Below are positions 45,501 to 58,868 of a stretch of DNA of 64,000 nt, one piece after another. Under the pieces are notes generated by a model, which was not told where the DNA came from, did no database searches, and was given only the letters and a program-made list of their open reading frames with translations. The stretch's first letter is position 1; each line of letters opens with the position of its first letter. The translations under genes and the position numbers were made by a program. The DNA comes from Hevea brasiliensis. Its lineage: Eukaryota > Streptophyta > Magnoliopsida > Malpighiales > Euphorbiaceae. The stretch lies in contig NC_079502.1 in NCBI RefSeq assembly GCF_030052815.1, positions 3,558,885 through 3,622,884 on the forward strand, in the 5' to 3' direction.

Positions 45501-47487
45501 TTAAAAATCCATAAAATATTCGTGGTAGCTTAGAAAATTATGATTCTTTTGCAATAGTTTAGTAATATTGCCAAAGTTTTAGAATTTTTAGAGCTTATTT
45601 GTTTTTGCAAAAATGGTCAATTATAAGGACTAAATTGAAATATTACATCTTGTGATGGATGATTGATTTGATGGGGTGTGATATGATTGAGTTGTGGATA
45701 TATGGATTGTAAATATAGAAGTGTGTTTTGAGCCATTTTTTGGGTAGGTCCTAGGTATAGGGAGATGGATTTCGACTTAGACGTATTGGTCTTTTTCTTT
45801 GTTTGTATTGAGTTAAATTTATTAAATGATTGTAATAAAATTGTCCCTTCTTCGAGTAAAATATTAATTTTAATTGTAATTTCGATATTATTATATGTTA
45901 TGCCCATGCATCACTTATATGCATATATTATATAGTTAAACTCTAGGCACGACTTATGTTGCATTCATATAACGTGCCATGAATGTTGTTGTGGTAATTT
46001 GGAGCAGCGTGCGTTGGTGTGCGTGTGATGTGGTGTGGACTATTAGTCACGGCTGAGTTCTTCGGGACCCGATCCTTCGAGGGGTAGTCACGGCTTGAGT
46101 TCTTATTTGGGACCCTCGATTTGGTTATTAAGTGGAAGTGAGTTCTTGTTGGATTTAAGAGAGTCGATAGGGATCACCCCATATATTATGATTGATGATA
46201 CAGGTGCGTGAGTGCTCCAAATTACCTTTTGATGTTATGATGTGAAAATGTTGTTGATGTTGCATTTCACTCTACAGGTGCATTAGTTTTAGATAGTTAT
46301 AGAGATTATGGTTAAAATTGATATTTTACTCGCTCACTCTGTTCAAAAATTTGGAGGATATTTTTGAGGTTAACTCGCTTTCTCCGTCGATTACTAATGT
46401 TTGTATAAGTTAAATCTTAGAATTTCATGTGTTAGAAATATTTATTTGATTTGGTAACCTAAATTATTATTTTGGACTGTAAACTTAATATTCTATGAAT
46501 GTTTGATGTATTGGATGAGGAGTGAGCTCCCATTTATTTTATCTTTGATGAGTATGTGGAGGGTGAGCTGAGCTCCCCAATTGAGTATTTATTGTGTTTA
46601 CAGGTCGGGTGAGTCGAAAACTCCCCGTTGGAAAGTCCATTTTATGGCCGGACTCTATCCGTTTGGTTTCTTGAATTTGGGCCCAAATGGGCCTTAGAGT
46701 TGGGTTAATGAACAGTTAGGCTTACTACGGGCCTCGGGGGCTTTATAGGTTGGGTCGTGACATTATGTTAGTATGTTGTGCACCACTGAGTCATAGTGCT
46801 CAGCGATGGCTGTTTATTGCTGTCGCAGATAGAGAGACTAGTAGAGCAGCAGAGTGAGCTGCTGAGGATTTCAGAGCTACCTCTGGACCTTTTGTTGGGT
46901 ATAATTTTATACTCTGATTGTACATGTTTATTTTGATGTAATTGACTGTATGTACATTTGTAAATTGGTCATGAGCAGTTGTACAGATTTTGTAATAATG
47001 TTATTTTGGATTTTCTGATGTAATTTAGACTGATGAATGTAAATTAATGTTTCTTGAATGGAATGTGAATGAAAACTATTTAGTATTATTTCTGAAATAT
47101 TTGAGTTAGAAATTGATTTAAATTGTGGAGGTTGGGGAAAATTATATTGACTTGAGTTTTAATGGTGGTTGAGATTGGTTGAAGTGTTATATTGGAAGTG
47201 TTTTCTACAGGTAAAAATTTTTTGTTTTTCTTAATTATAACCGGTACTCTACTGAAATTTTTCAAAAATTATGGAAAAATAAAAGTGGACAAAAATTTTA
47301 CATAACTTTTAAACTTTAATTAAATATTTTTAATGCCTGCTAGAAATGCTCACCACTTTCAAAAAATAAGAAAATTATTTTAAAATCCTTTGTAGTGTAT
47401 TTGTTAGATAATTGGTAGACGGAGTCAGTAATTCATTAGGTATACTACGGGATCATGTTATACCTTACAGAGGGATAAAGTGTGACA
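42547..47487 (+). repeat. Solo Tekay-type LTR interrupted by a nested solo LTR
   Basis: Starts TGTAACACCCCTATATGCATAG and ends AGTGTGACA. Without the insert it is 3.5 kb, equal to the copy at 52984-56474. The flanks GTTCA (42542-42546) and ATTCA (47488-47492) form a 5-bp target duplication with one mismatch. No internal domain is attached on either side, so it is a solo LTR left by LTR-LTR recombination. Confidence 0.85.
45327..46762 (+). repeat. Nested solo LTR, 1436 bp, second family
   Basis: Starts TGTAACACCCCTGATTTTTT and ends GGTCGTGACA. Perfect 5-bp target duplication TTATG (45322-45326 and 46763-46767). It divides the outer LTR between TTATG and GTTAGTATGTTGTGCACCACTG, which is continuous in the LTR at 52984-56474. 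Gypsy-like ends; lineage not determined. Confidence 0.9.
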
Positions 47488-50430
47488 ATTCAAGTATCTA
47501 TTATGTAAAAATGTAATTCAAGTGTCCATATATATATATTTAGCCTTTTATTTTTATGAAATTATGCAATATTGCATTTAATGTTTTGTGTTATTGATTG
47601 ATTGATGGTTGTAACAAGGCTTGAATGAAGAAGTTAGGACTTATTTCTCAATTGATTGCATAATTGATTTTTAGAAAAAATACTGCATATTACATTTGGA
47701 CTAGGCAATCCAAATAAGGACCTTGGAAATAGTATGTTTGATCGGTTTAATTCACAATCAAATGAGGTGAATTAAGTGCAAGTAATTTCAGTACTTTATA
47801 CATTTAGATTATTAGTTACTCGAATAGAGATCTTTAGTTTTGATGAATATTTAATTTGAAAATAACAATTGATCATATTGAATCTTACCATCTTATGAAA
47901 CAAAACTTGTATTTGATTTTTATATATAGAAGAAGGAGAGATCTTTGCCCTAACATTTTTTCATAATAACAAGTTTCTTTCATTGATTTATTTGTTGCTT
48001 TTATTTTTATTATTATTTTTTTAATTTTACTAAATTTAATATTCAATTTTTCAAATAATATTAAAGTAGTGTTAATTTAATTATAAATAACAAATTTGAT
48101 TCTTGTACTGTTAATTATATTACAAATAATAATTTAATTTCACTAAACAATTTTGATACTCTTTTTCATCATTATATTACTTCAACACTACTAATACACT
48201 TGCTAGTGTTAATTACATCTTGTCACTTGCCTAAAAATGTAATTAAAATGATTCATGCCTTATTATTGGACCAATATATATATATAATTAAAGAAAAAAA
48301 GGTTACCTTTCACTTAGCTCTTCTCCCAGTTTCAATTAGACTTATGAGCTGCTGCAACTTATGGCCTTTCAATTGTACTAATTAATTTGTTGATTTTTTA
48401 GAATCAAACATGTTGTCAAAATATGGTGGATGTTAATACTTCAACTTAACTTTGGTTTTGATATTTGAACTGTTGTTTAATTTAGTTTGTATTGCTATTT
48501 AAATGATTTTAATTTATGAGAAAATTATTATTTAATTTTTTTATTTTAATAAAATTAATTATTTATTTTAAAAAATATACTATTTAATTTTTATATTTTA
48601 CTTTTGTTAAACTCTTTAATCCTTCCATTAAATTTTCTATTAGTCATCAGTTAAATTACTATTTAATTTTTCTATTTAATAAAATTAATTAATTGATCCT
48701 TCTGTTTTGAAACATTTTAAAAAACACATCCTTTACAGAAAATTAAAATTTTCTATATATAGACTAAATTTGAATTTATTTTTTTAAAATTATTCAAGTA
48801 TTTTCATTTAATTTCTTAAATATTATTTTTGTAATTTTTCTATTGAAAAATAATTTTCCTAGATTATCGTCTTAATTAGTTAGAAATTTGAGGAAACTAA
48901 CTAACCTTTACACGCAGACAACTTGTATCATTTTTATCAAAAGATGAAAATAGAGAGAAAATAAGAAGAGAAGAATGTGAGTGTAAATGGAAAAAAAAAA
49001 TATAGGAAGAGAAAAATATGGGAGGGTAAAAGAGAAATAATGGCAAAAAGATTTGGACAATTTGGATATAAAAGAAAAAATAACTGAAAGCATTAAAGAG
49101 TTAATAGAATCAAATTATAAGTAATAATTAATATATTTTTTAAAATATAAAATTAAGTAATTAATTTTAATAAAATAGAATGAATAAATAATAATTTGAT
49201 TAGTATTATTAAAATTTATTAACTAATAGAAAAATTAATAAAAGAATCAAATAATTTAATAAACTTAAAATAAATTATTAAATATTGTAATTTTTAAAAT
49301 AAATTAAATAATCAACTTCATTAAAATTCAAAGATTAAATAATAATTTTCTCCAATTTTATTTTGAATGATGTGAACATTAGTTACCTCATAAGTTATTT
49401 TAAATTAATAATATTTAATTAAAATTTTTATGATTTACTTGTTGAATTATTAACTTGGTGATTGAATTTGTGACCTATTCATTTAGTTTTTTTGCCGGAT
49501 GGGTCAGGTTTAATAGCAGTGGGTATACTACTTGATTTTGAGCAACGGTTCGATTCCATTACATTTTGGGCACTGTAGATCTAATCCGAATGTTAAACCG
49601 GGCCACCTCTATGCACATAGTAAGCCCGACATCAAATTATTGGGCTTATATGAAAGAAGGGCATTAATGTCAAATTGAAAATTGCATTTCCGTTATTTTC
49701 CGCAAAAAATAGGATGAGCGAAATTCAATTTTAAAAAAAAATGATTGAGATGATTTAATTTAGAAATTTTATTTGATTATTTTAAAAATCTTTTTTAATT
49801 CGGTTTTAAATATTTAAAAAAATTATTTATTTAATTTAATTTAATTTAAAAAAAATTTTGGTAAAACCAAAATGAATTGAAATAAATTTAAATTAAAGAT
49901 AAAATAAGTATATGTGTATTGTTTGGATCAGTAATTAATAATTTTTTCTAGCATTTGTAGGACCTTATTTAAAAAAACTTTGTAAATTTTTAATAATTAC
50001 TCTTAAAAATAAATAAATTATTATCAATTTAGTTAGTTCATTTAAATACTTAATAATTACTTCTAAAGTCAAATAAAATTTTATCAATTTAATTGATTTA
50101 TTTTAAATATTTGATAATTAGTAGTAGAGTTAAATAAATTATTATTAATTTAATTGATCTATTTAAATATCTAATAAATATTTTTAGAGTTAAAATATTA
50201 AAAATTTGAATCAAATAAGCTTAATTTTTATCACTGAAACTTTATAAAAGTGAATTTTTAACTTGAGACTTAAATAAATTAATTAAATTAATAAAAATTT
50301 ATTAATCCTAAAAATAATCACCATGAATTAAAAAGGATAAATTAAATTCATAAAATTTAAAAGGTTTAACTAAATTAACAACAATTTATTTAAGTTAAAA
50401 GGGTTTGTATTTTTTTTTAACGATAAAATC
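47488..50430. other. AT-rich intergenic DNA
   Basis: About 2.9 kb, very AT-rich, with many AATTAAAT-type runs and short direct and inverted repeats (around 48480-49330 and 49780-50400). I see no coding, RNA or transposon feature that I can support; long-decayed elements are possible. Confidence 0.5.
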
Positions 50431-51000
50431 ATAACCGTCCATCTTTAACAAATGATCTCAACCATCCATGGTATATACTCCCATCACAAACCCTAGCTTC
50501 TCCCCTTATATTCTGCTCTGCTGCCGCCACACCAGATCTTCAAATGCCCGCCCAATCTTCTCCATTTATTCTCCTCTACTGCTCCGCCCTAGGTTCCCAA
50601 ATATTCATCTCTTCTTCTTCTTTGCTGCCGAGTGGGTAGCCATTTTTAGGCAAGCTCTGGCTCCCGTATGGAACTGGAGCGTTCCAAACCAGTCCTTTCT
50701 TCTCATCTGCCTCGCCGCCGCCCTACCTAACCAATACCCCAGCTCTGAATTCTGTGTTGAACAATTCTTTTTTTTGTTTGTTATTATCAATTTCTAATTT
50801 TTGTTGTATTTTTTTGAGTCTTTTGAGATCAATTTACACTGTTTGTGTTTTGATTTTATCGCTTTCGATAGGCGTTGCGTTCTTCAATGGCTTTGCTAAT
50901 CCAGAAGTACGCGTCAACGGAAGCGTAAATAAATTTCAATTCCATCTTATCTGAGTATGTAATTTAGTACATTATAGCTGCTGCGTTTTGTTTAATAAAG
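50431..51000 (+). other. Leader-like, pyrimidine-rich segment
   Basis: A sharp change from AT-rich DNA to CT-rich sequence with AAACCCTAG (50488-50496, telo-box type), CTTCTTCTTC stretches and CCGCC blocks, then T-rich DNA. Such composition is typical of the 5' leader and first intron of plant housekeeping genes. No start codon with a recognisable protein follows (the ATG near 50890 gives MALLIQKYASTEA then stop). Unassigned; could be a promoter remnant. Confidence 0.3.
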
Positions 51001-51615
51001 CGTAGCGATTGTTGGGATTGTGCCAATTTTTTTGGTTGAAATTATGTTGTGATTGAATGATTTGTTGTTGCTTCATACTGGTGAACTCTTCCTATTGAAG
51101 TGGAAGATGTTCATGTTTCCGAAGCATAGATTGATCTCCAGTATTAAACAGCACAGTGTATTCCTTTCTATGTATTTTCACTGTGTTACCTGTCTCCTGG
51201 TACATTTTCTTGCATTCCCAGTTTTGAATGTTTTTTTCTTCTTTTTAATTGAGTTGATTGGGATTCAAATTTGTTACCTCTCCTGCGTGCTGTGTGCATG
51301 TTGTGCATATCTCAAACACTGAATCCCAAACTCCCAGCAGGAGCCAACATATAGCAAGGCAGTGGATTCAGAGCTTCAAGTGGAGTTCACTCCTCAATAA
51401 TCAAGTTAAAAGATGAAAAATAACAGAATAGAAAGGAAGACGAACTAATAATTTAGCTTAATCAAAAAAACTTGATATGCAGGGAGACACAGCGGGTTTT
51501 ACCAATGCTTATAACCATCACTAGTTTGTTTATGATTGCTCAGCAATTAGTAAATCATCTGAAAACGACATTCAAATTAAGGCAACATAGTAGACGTTTC
51601 CTAATTGATCTCATT
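51001..51615. other. Sequence between leader-like segment and SEO 3' end
   Basis: No feature that I can support; probably includes the 3' untranslated and downstream region of the minus-strand SEO pseudogene. Confidence 0.4.
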
Positions 51616-52215
51616 TCATTCATATACAACATACTTCTCCATTGGACGCTTACCCTTGCTGCACACTACAATTTCTTCAACTGATAATTATAAGGAACAA
51701 TATTAGAATTGTTGCAAGGCCCTGGGAGAGGAGCTGCTTCTTCAAGGGCACTTCTGAGAGCACCCAAAAATCCTAACTTTATGACATTTTCTTCCCATCC
51801 TGAAAACTTATTCAAGCATTCCATTGTCTTTGTTCCTTGAAGCTTTACAATATCTGTTGTATTTCCTTTCCCTATTACTGCCCATCCCTCATCAGTACTA
51901 TCTAGCAGAGCAGACACTGCTTCCTGAATATGATCTGAGCTGATTGATTGTTGTGGCCGAAATATTGATCTTCTCATACTCTCCTACCGAAGCCAAAAGA
52001 AATGCATTTCGTGAAAGAGAACAAACTACTGTGCATTTCTTCATTGATTGTAGCTAAAATGTGTCTCACACGTTCACTCAGATGCCTACTGCCAACATAA
52101 ACCATTTCAATCTGTACACCAACACTTCTAATTTCTTTCATTTTAGCATTGAATTCTCTGATCCAGTCTGGGTTGTCACTTCCATAAATGCAAATGTTTC
52201 TGCCTTCTACTTGAA
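51616..52215 (-). pseudogene. SEO exon 7 (C-terminal region), disrupted
   Basis: Blocks in order: RNICIYGSDNPDWIREFNAK, EMVYVGSRH, RVRHILATINEE, then a frame change before HFFWLR, an in-frame TAG (51986-51984) before ESMRRS, the SDHIQEAVSALLDSTDEGWA and GKGNTTDIVKLQGTK blocks, LGALRSALEEAAPLPGPC, another frame change near 51670, and KRPMEKYVVYE followed by TGA (51618-51616). The C-terminal CxxC-type motif has lost one Cys (CSKG where CxxC is usual). Confidence 0.85.
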
Positions 52216-52320
52216 ACCAATCAAAAGTAACAAGTACAAGACCTGTAATTAAATGCTTTAGAGCAAGGTAAAATTATTGCTTAATATGCAACAATGAAAT
52301 ATGCTTAATTAGCATCATAC

Positions 52321-52806
52321 CCATCTAGTTAAAAGGGGATCAATTTCATCAACCAAAAGTTGCAGAGTCCAACTCTCTTTCTTCCCAGAGCTGTTTTTCT
52401 CTTGACGATGAGAATGAAAATGCTTTGGCACCCCAGATCAGTATCATATCAATTGCATTTGAATTTGTAACCATTCCTTGTGAATTCAACACCACCATAA
52501 GAGGGTCATCTTTAAAGTTCCATAATTGTTTTATGTAGTTCACCACTGCAGAGTTGAGTGACCAAGGTCGCCGGATTGAGTACCATGGCAATGAGTTCGA
52601 TAAAAGGTTGAATCTTTCTGCTTCATCGTAGGACCATTTATCAGAAAATGAAATTGGAACCAATACAAGTTCATAACTTTCCTCTACTTTATTGTAGGGA
52701 GGATGATCATATGTTTGATGAACCAGCAGAAATAATCCCTCTAGTGGAAGGAGCTCTTTGAGACCAAAAGTACAACTACCTTGTCTTTCAGTTGAGACAC
52801 ACCTAG
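52321..52806 (-). pseudogene. SEO exon 6 (thioredoxin-like domain), disrupted
   Basis: After the acceptor CTGACAG, GVS is followed by a two-base loss, then LKDKVVVLLVSK, a loss of about four bases before ELLPLEGLFLLVHQTYD, and a good run: YELVLVPISFSDKW, LPWYSIRRPWSLNSAVVNYI, WNFKDDPLMVVLNSQG, NAIDMILIWGAKAFSF. A further one-base shift lies near 52375 before WTLQLLVDEIDPLLTRW. The donor GTATGATG starts at 52320. Confidence 0.85.
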
Positions 52807-52983
52807 CTGTCAGCAAACCAAATGAATGGTAAAGGGCCCTTAATGCAGACATAGTAATGTTCAGTTGAAGGACAAGTAGGATATCAAATTCAGGAAAACT
52901 TTCTTCCTTTTCCTCAATTTTCACTTCAAGAAATTAATTTTGTTGTATTTAGACAATACACCTTGATTAGCCAAAAGCATAAC

Positions 52984-55900
52984 TGTAACACCCTTATATG
53001 CATAGCCTGGTATATTTCACTGTTCCGGTGATCGGTGTCGATGCGGACAATTAAGAGTATTAGAACCACATCTAAGACACCTAGATAAGCCCTGAATATA
53101 AATAATTAGTAATTGTTAGATAGTTAAGTATAAATAAGAAAAACAGAACATAAAAGGTTAAATGAGCCGGGAGTCACAGCAATGGGTGACCTTACCAGGA
53201 AGTGACTGCGAAGGCCATCGTAACCTTAATTCTGAACCGAAAAAATGTGACGCCGCGGTCCTAAGGACTATTGCGAACCTAGTGGAAAAGAGAAAATCAC
53301 AATAAAGAGTTGATAAGTTGGTCAAATAATTAGGTCAGGATTCCGGAAGAAATATCAAATTATTTGCAAACCGGATCAAACCGATTAATGACAATTTGGT
53401 CAATTCACCCCTAGAGGTGACTTCTGACCTAACTGTCCAATAAAATCGGAGAAATGAAAATTTCGGAATATAGAATTAAATTAAAGAAGAATGGAAAAAT
53501 AAAGTAAAAAGAAAAAAGAAAAGAAAATGAATAATGACATCATCCAAATTACATCACCCATGACATCAAAAATGAAATTTAATTAATTAAAAATGACTAA
53601 GTCAAATAAAAGGAATAAAAAACAAAATTGAAAAACAAATTTCTCATTTTCTTCATCCCCATGGTTGGCACCCATTCTCATTCTCTCTCTCTTGTTATTT
53701 TTTTCTTCCATTAAAGCTTGATTTCAAGCTTTCTAAACCCCTAAATAAACCATAAATCCCCCAAATTTTCTACTTAAACCTTGTTATAGCAACTAGAAAG
53801 AAAATTGAGGGAGAAAAAGAAATGAGAAAGTGAAAGAATTGGTGGATTGTAAATCAAAGAATTGAGGTTAGTGTTCTTTCTTCATTCTCTCTTCGAATTT
53901 ATTTTAAGTAGTTAAGTTACACTTGGAATTAACAAATAATTGAAACAAATCAAGTGTGTGAGATTCTTGTGAATTTCGGCCAGCATATAGGAGGATAGAA
54001 ATTGCTTGAATTTGATGGAATTAAAGTGTTAGAGAAGTTGAATTAAGTGTATAAATGTTGATTATGTACTTTAATTTCATTAATTGAATGAATTGTGTAA
54101 ATTAGAGTTATTGAGTTCTTGAAATTGGGGGAAAAATTAGAAAAAATGGTTAAATGATGCAAATGACCTTAATTGAGGTTAGAAATGGTCAATTGAGACC
54201 ATTTGTGATGTGTTGGAATTGGTAGAATTGAATTGCAATTCGGATTGGTTAGGGTTTCTATTCTGGTAGCTTGACCTAGGTCCTTTTGAGGGACCAAAAC
54301 TGAAATTTTACCAACCCAATTGGTGTGAGGCCAATTGAGAATGAAAATAGACACATAATGACACATTTTTCATTCAGAAACCATGCCCAGAAAATGACAT
54401 TAACATAGTGAACAATTAGGTCAAATCCGAATAATGTGCACTGCCACTATACAAAAATGACCAAATAAACAGTGTTTGTTCATTTGGCCATAACTTGGTT
54501 TAGGCAGGTCCAAATGACCTGATTTTTGTGGCATTGGAAAGGTATGACATAGCACTACATCTTTTGTGAAGAAAACCAACCCAAATTCTGCTAATAACCA
54601 AGTGAAATTGTCATCCAAAGTTAGTGGTCTAAAACTCTCAGAACTAATTAGGTGCCCAGAAAATCTGGATTAAACCTATCCGGCTAGCCTTATTCAAATG
54701 GCCATATCTTGGACTACAAAATTCCAAATGGAGTGATTCAAAAAGGAAATTAAAGATAAGACAATAAGGAACAACTTTAATGAAGGACACTTAGCCAAGT
54801 TTTCACAGTAACCAGGCCAATGGAATAGTGCAATATAAGGTACAAAAACTGAAAATTTGAAATTGTCAATAGGAGACCTAAAAATTGCAGGGGCAACCAA
54901 AACCAACAAATTAGGCACCCAAAATGTGGTATGTGGGTGTAATTAGAATTCACATACCTATTAAATATGAGAAAGTCAACATTTTGACTTGAATAGTGTC
55001 ATAAATAGTAACCCCTGAAATGCAAATTTTTAAGAACATGATTTTAAGCATATTAATATTAGAATTAAGTAGACATAAATTTATTTATTGGATTTATTAT
55101 AAGTTGTGATACTGAAACACTGCAAATTATATATTTCAGTTGAGAAGAATACGGAGAAAGGAAAGGAAACATCGAGTCAAGGCCTAGAGGTGACTCGCAC
55201 AAAGTTTGTGCACAACATAGAATTTTTCTATAAATTTTCTTTGGCAAATTGTTTTGAATGAATAAATTGTGACTTATTTGTATTAAAAATTATGATTTAA
55301 TGGAATAATATACTTTTGACTTAAATTGTTAGAAAATTTAGTGGTATGTGATGAATTGTAAATAAATGTTTAGAAAATTGTTAAGATAGTTTTGAAACCA
55401 CAATGTTATGACCATATATCTGAATGCCTCACTAGCATGACTAATGAGAGGAAATAGTTTTGAATTTCCTCTCTGGCTGAAGTGTTGAGGTGTGTGCTAG
55501 TAGAGAAAGAAATTTGAATGGGTACCCATAGTTTGAGCTAGCTAGCCTTGATATGCCTCATAAGCCTCTGGCTATTGAGATGAACACTATATTGATGGCA
55601 TGATATGACTGTGTGTTTTTATAAAGTTTGTTTTGTGCCTTCTGAAACAAAAATGCTTTGATGAAAATTTAAAATTGTGTTTTGTATCTATTTACTGACT
55701 TCATCATTATAATTGGATATTTGTGATTTAATTATGCATAAAGGAGTATTTTTAGTATGTTGTGCACCACTGAGTTATTGTACTCAGCGATGACTTTTTA
55801 TTGCTATCGCAGGTAGAGAGACTAGTAAATCAGCCAAGTGAGCTGCTGAGGATCATAGTACTACCTTTGGATCTTTTATCGAGTATTACATTATACCCTT

Positions 55901-56474
55901 ATTGTATATATTTATTTTGATATAAATGACTGTATGTACATTGTAAATTGATCTTGAGTAGTTTGTACAGAAACTGTAATAATATTATTTTTGAATTTTC
56001 TGCTGTAAATTTATATTGATGAATGTAAATTAATTTTTTTTAATGGAATATGAATAAAATTATTTAGTATTATTTTTGAAGATATTTGAGTTGAAAATTG
56101 ACTTGAATTGTGGAGTTTGAGAAAAATTGTGATGAATTGAGCTATGATGGTGATTGATTTTAGTGAAGTGCATAAATTGGAAGTGTTTTATACAGGTGAA
56201 AATTTTTTTATTTTTCTCAATTACAGTCGGCACTCTGCCGAAATTATTTCAAAATTTGTGAAAAAATAAAAGTGGACAAAAATTTTACATAACTTTTAAA
56301 CTTCAATTAAATGTTTTTAATGCCTGCTAGAAATGCTCACCACTTTCAAAAAGTAAGAAAATTGTTTTAAAATCCCTTGTAGTGTATTTAATGGGTTATC
56401 GGTAGACGGAGTCGGTAATTCATTAGGTATACTACAGGATTATGTTATGCCCTACAGAGGGGTAAGGTGTGACA
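52984..56474 (+). repeat. Solo Tekay-type LTR in SEO intron 5
   Basis: Starts TGTAACACCCTTATATGC and ends GGTAAGGTGTGACA. Perfect 5-bp target duplication ATAAC (52979-52983, 56475-56479). Length 3491 bp. Same family as the LTR at 2103-5777. It lies between SEO exon 5 and exon 6; without it the intron would be about 0.23 kb. Confidence 0.92.
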
Positions 56475-56535
56475 ATAACAGGCATATGGATGTGGGATTG
56501 TTAGATGAATATACTATAAATAAAAGAGTAAAGAC

Positions 56536-56850
56536 CTTTTCTTGTGTAGAAGAATTCTTAAGTGGTAATTCATCTTTCAGACACAATAACATGCCAAGGA
56601 CCTCTTGGTTGTCAGCATGGACCTCCTGCAAAAGGTTTAACAACTTCTGATATAATTTTGACTTTGCAAGTTATGCAAAAGATGGGGTGTTAAAATACTA
56701 CAGGCTATGCTACATTTACAAACAGAACAACCCTGAAGAATCAGAACAATAACCTATTTGATGATGACACGAATCAACTTGCCTACTGAAGCAACTGTAC
56801 ATGCCACTCAACCTATATACCAGACTTAGAGTTGCCATAATGCAAGTACT
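56536..56850 (-). pseudogene. SEO exons 4 and 5 (middle region)
   Basis: Exon 4 ends with SRQVDSCHHQI at a GT donor (56753). Exon 5 (56661-56536) starts after TTGCAAAG and reads SKLYQKLLNLLQEVHADNQE then VLGMLLCLKDELPLKNSSTQEK, ending at a GT donor at 56535. Exon 5 is intact and joins the exon 6 phase. This block lies between the LINE (right) and the solo LTR (left). Confidence 0.75.
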
Positions 56851-57106
56851 GCTAGATTTGAAGTTTTGAAGAGAAAATGTATTGATTATTAACAGCTATC
56901 TGTCAAAAAGTTTCATAGAGGTTTAATTAATTTAACTCAACTCAATTAAGCTTTTATCCCAAAAATTTATTGGGTTTGGCTATATGAATTCTCTTTCTCT
57001 ACTCTAAACGATTTTGAGTTAAATCCTCGAAAATGTGTAATGCTTCTAAGTTATGTTATACTACTCTCCTCTAAATTAGTTTAGATCTACCCCTTTTTTT
57101 TTCTTT

Positions 57107-58159
57107 CTATCCTTTAAACCCAATGTGCTCTACTTGTCTAACTGGAGCCTCCGTATATCGACGCTTCACATGACCAAACCGCCTCAATCTCCCTTCTCTC
57201 AACTTATTCTTAATTGGCACCGCTCCTACATTTTCTCTAATACTCTCATAACAGACTTTATCTAGTCTAGTATGGCTACTTGTCGACCTTAATATTCTCA
57301 TATCTGTAACTCTCATCTTAGACACATACGGCTCTTTCATTGCCCAACACTCATTATTATATAACATGGCCTGTCGTATGGCTATATGATAAAATTTTCC
57401 TTTCAACTTATTGGGAATCTTGCGATCATATAAAACTTCTGTGGCACATTTCCACTTCAACCATCCAACTTTAATCCTATGATTAACATCCTCCTCACAT
57501 CCCCCATCTACTTGAAGGATTGAGCCGAGATATTTAAAGTGATTACTTTGGGGTAATATCACTCCCACTAAACTAACTCCTTCCCTATCATCAGTTCGGC
57601 CTTCACTGAACAAGCAATACATGCATTCTATTTTTGTTCAACTTAACTTAAAGCCCTTTAATTCCAGAATACTTCTCCAAAGCTCTAGTTTTCTATTGAC
57701 TCCTTCTCGCGTCTCATTTATCAGAATTATATCATCTGCAAATATCATGCACCAAGGGATACTCTCTTGTATATGTTTTGTCAATTCATCTAGAACTAAT
57801 GCAAAAGGATAAGGGCTCACAGCTGAACCTTGGTGTAATACAACTGATATAGGAAAATCTCTTGTGTCCCCTTCCACTGTGCACACAATAGTAGTTACTC
57901 CTTCATACATATCTTTTAATACTTGTATGTATCTAATAGATGCTCTCTTTTGTTCTAACACTCTCCATGAGATATCTCTTAGAATACTATCATAAGCCTT
58001 CTCTAAATCTATAAAAGCGCTATGTAGATCTTTTTTCACATCTCTGTATTTCTCCATCAAACTTTTAATGAGAAAGATCGCTTCTATAGTTGAACGACCG
58101 GACATGAAGCTAAATTGATTGGGAGAGATAGAAGTGTCATGACGTAATCGATGTTCCAC
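57107..58159 (-). pseudogene. LINE reverse transcriptase ORF, frameshifted
   Basis: RT core from 58159 to 57638 with the FADD catalytic box, followed in another frame by the region 57622-57107. The frame change is near 57630. Stops upstream at about 58160 and 58350 separate the RT from the duplicated 5' region. Copy is not functional. Confidence 0.85.
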
Positions 58160-58292
58160 AACTCTCTCCTACAACTTTATAGTATGGCTCATGAGTTTAA
58201 TTCTCCTATAGTTTGAGCAATTTTGTATGCCTCATTTATTTTTAAAAATAGGAACTAAAATACTCTTCCTCCATTCAACAGGTATTTTCTTT

Positions 58293-58868
58293 GAGTTTAG
58301 AATCTTATTAAACAATTTAGTTAACCATGCCACTCCCACATCTCCCAAATACTTCTACGCTTCAATTGGTACTCCATCGATTCTGCAGACTTTATCCACT
58401 TTCATTCTCTTAGGTGCTTCCTTTATTTCTAAAGATCTAATACTTTTAGTGTAATTCACATTCTTTTCTATTACTCTATATTCTATATTCACGCTGTTAC
58501 CACTTTGACTATTATTAAAGAGATCATCAAAATAATTTCTCCATCTTTCTTTAATGCTCTCATCTTTCACCAACATTTTTGAGTTTAGAATCTTATTAAA
58601 CAATTTAGTTAACCATGCCACTCCCACATCTCCCAAATACTTCTACGCTTCAATTGGTACTCCATCGATTCTGCAGACTTTATCCATTTTCATTCTCTTA
58701 GGTGCTTCCTTTATTTCTAAAGATCTAATACTTTTAGTGTAATTCACATTCTTTTCTATTACTTTATATTCTATATTCACGCTGTTACCACTTTGACTAT
58801 TATTAAAGAGATCATCAAAATAATTTCTCCATCTTTCTTTAATGCTCTCATCTTTCACCAACATTTTT
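58293..58868 (-). repeat. 288-bp tandem duplication inside the LINE
   Basis: Units 58293-58580 and 58581-58868 differ by about two to three bases. The unit is 96 codons and does not shift the frame. It encodes the ESIKERWRNYFDDLFNN to DGVPIEA region. Confidence 0.9.

Noticed and set aside
46330..46760. Possible gene end in the GC-richer part of the nested LTR
   Set aside because: Lies wholly inside a solo LTR bounded by target duplications, with no coding frame.
50468..50797. 109-codon plus-strand frame in the CT-rich segment
   Set aside because: Low-complexity, no family resemblance, ends in a poly-Phe run; more likely leader DNA.
58355..58864. Two separate small genes of identical sequence
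   Set aside because: They are the two units of the 288-bp duplication in the LINE.
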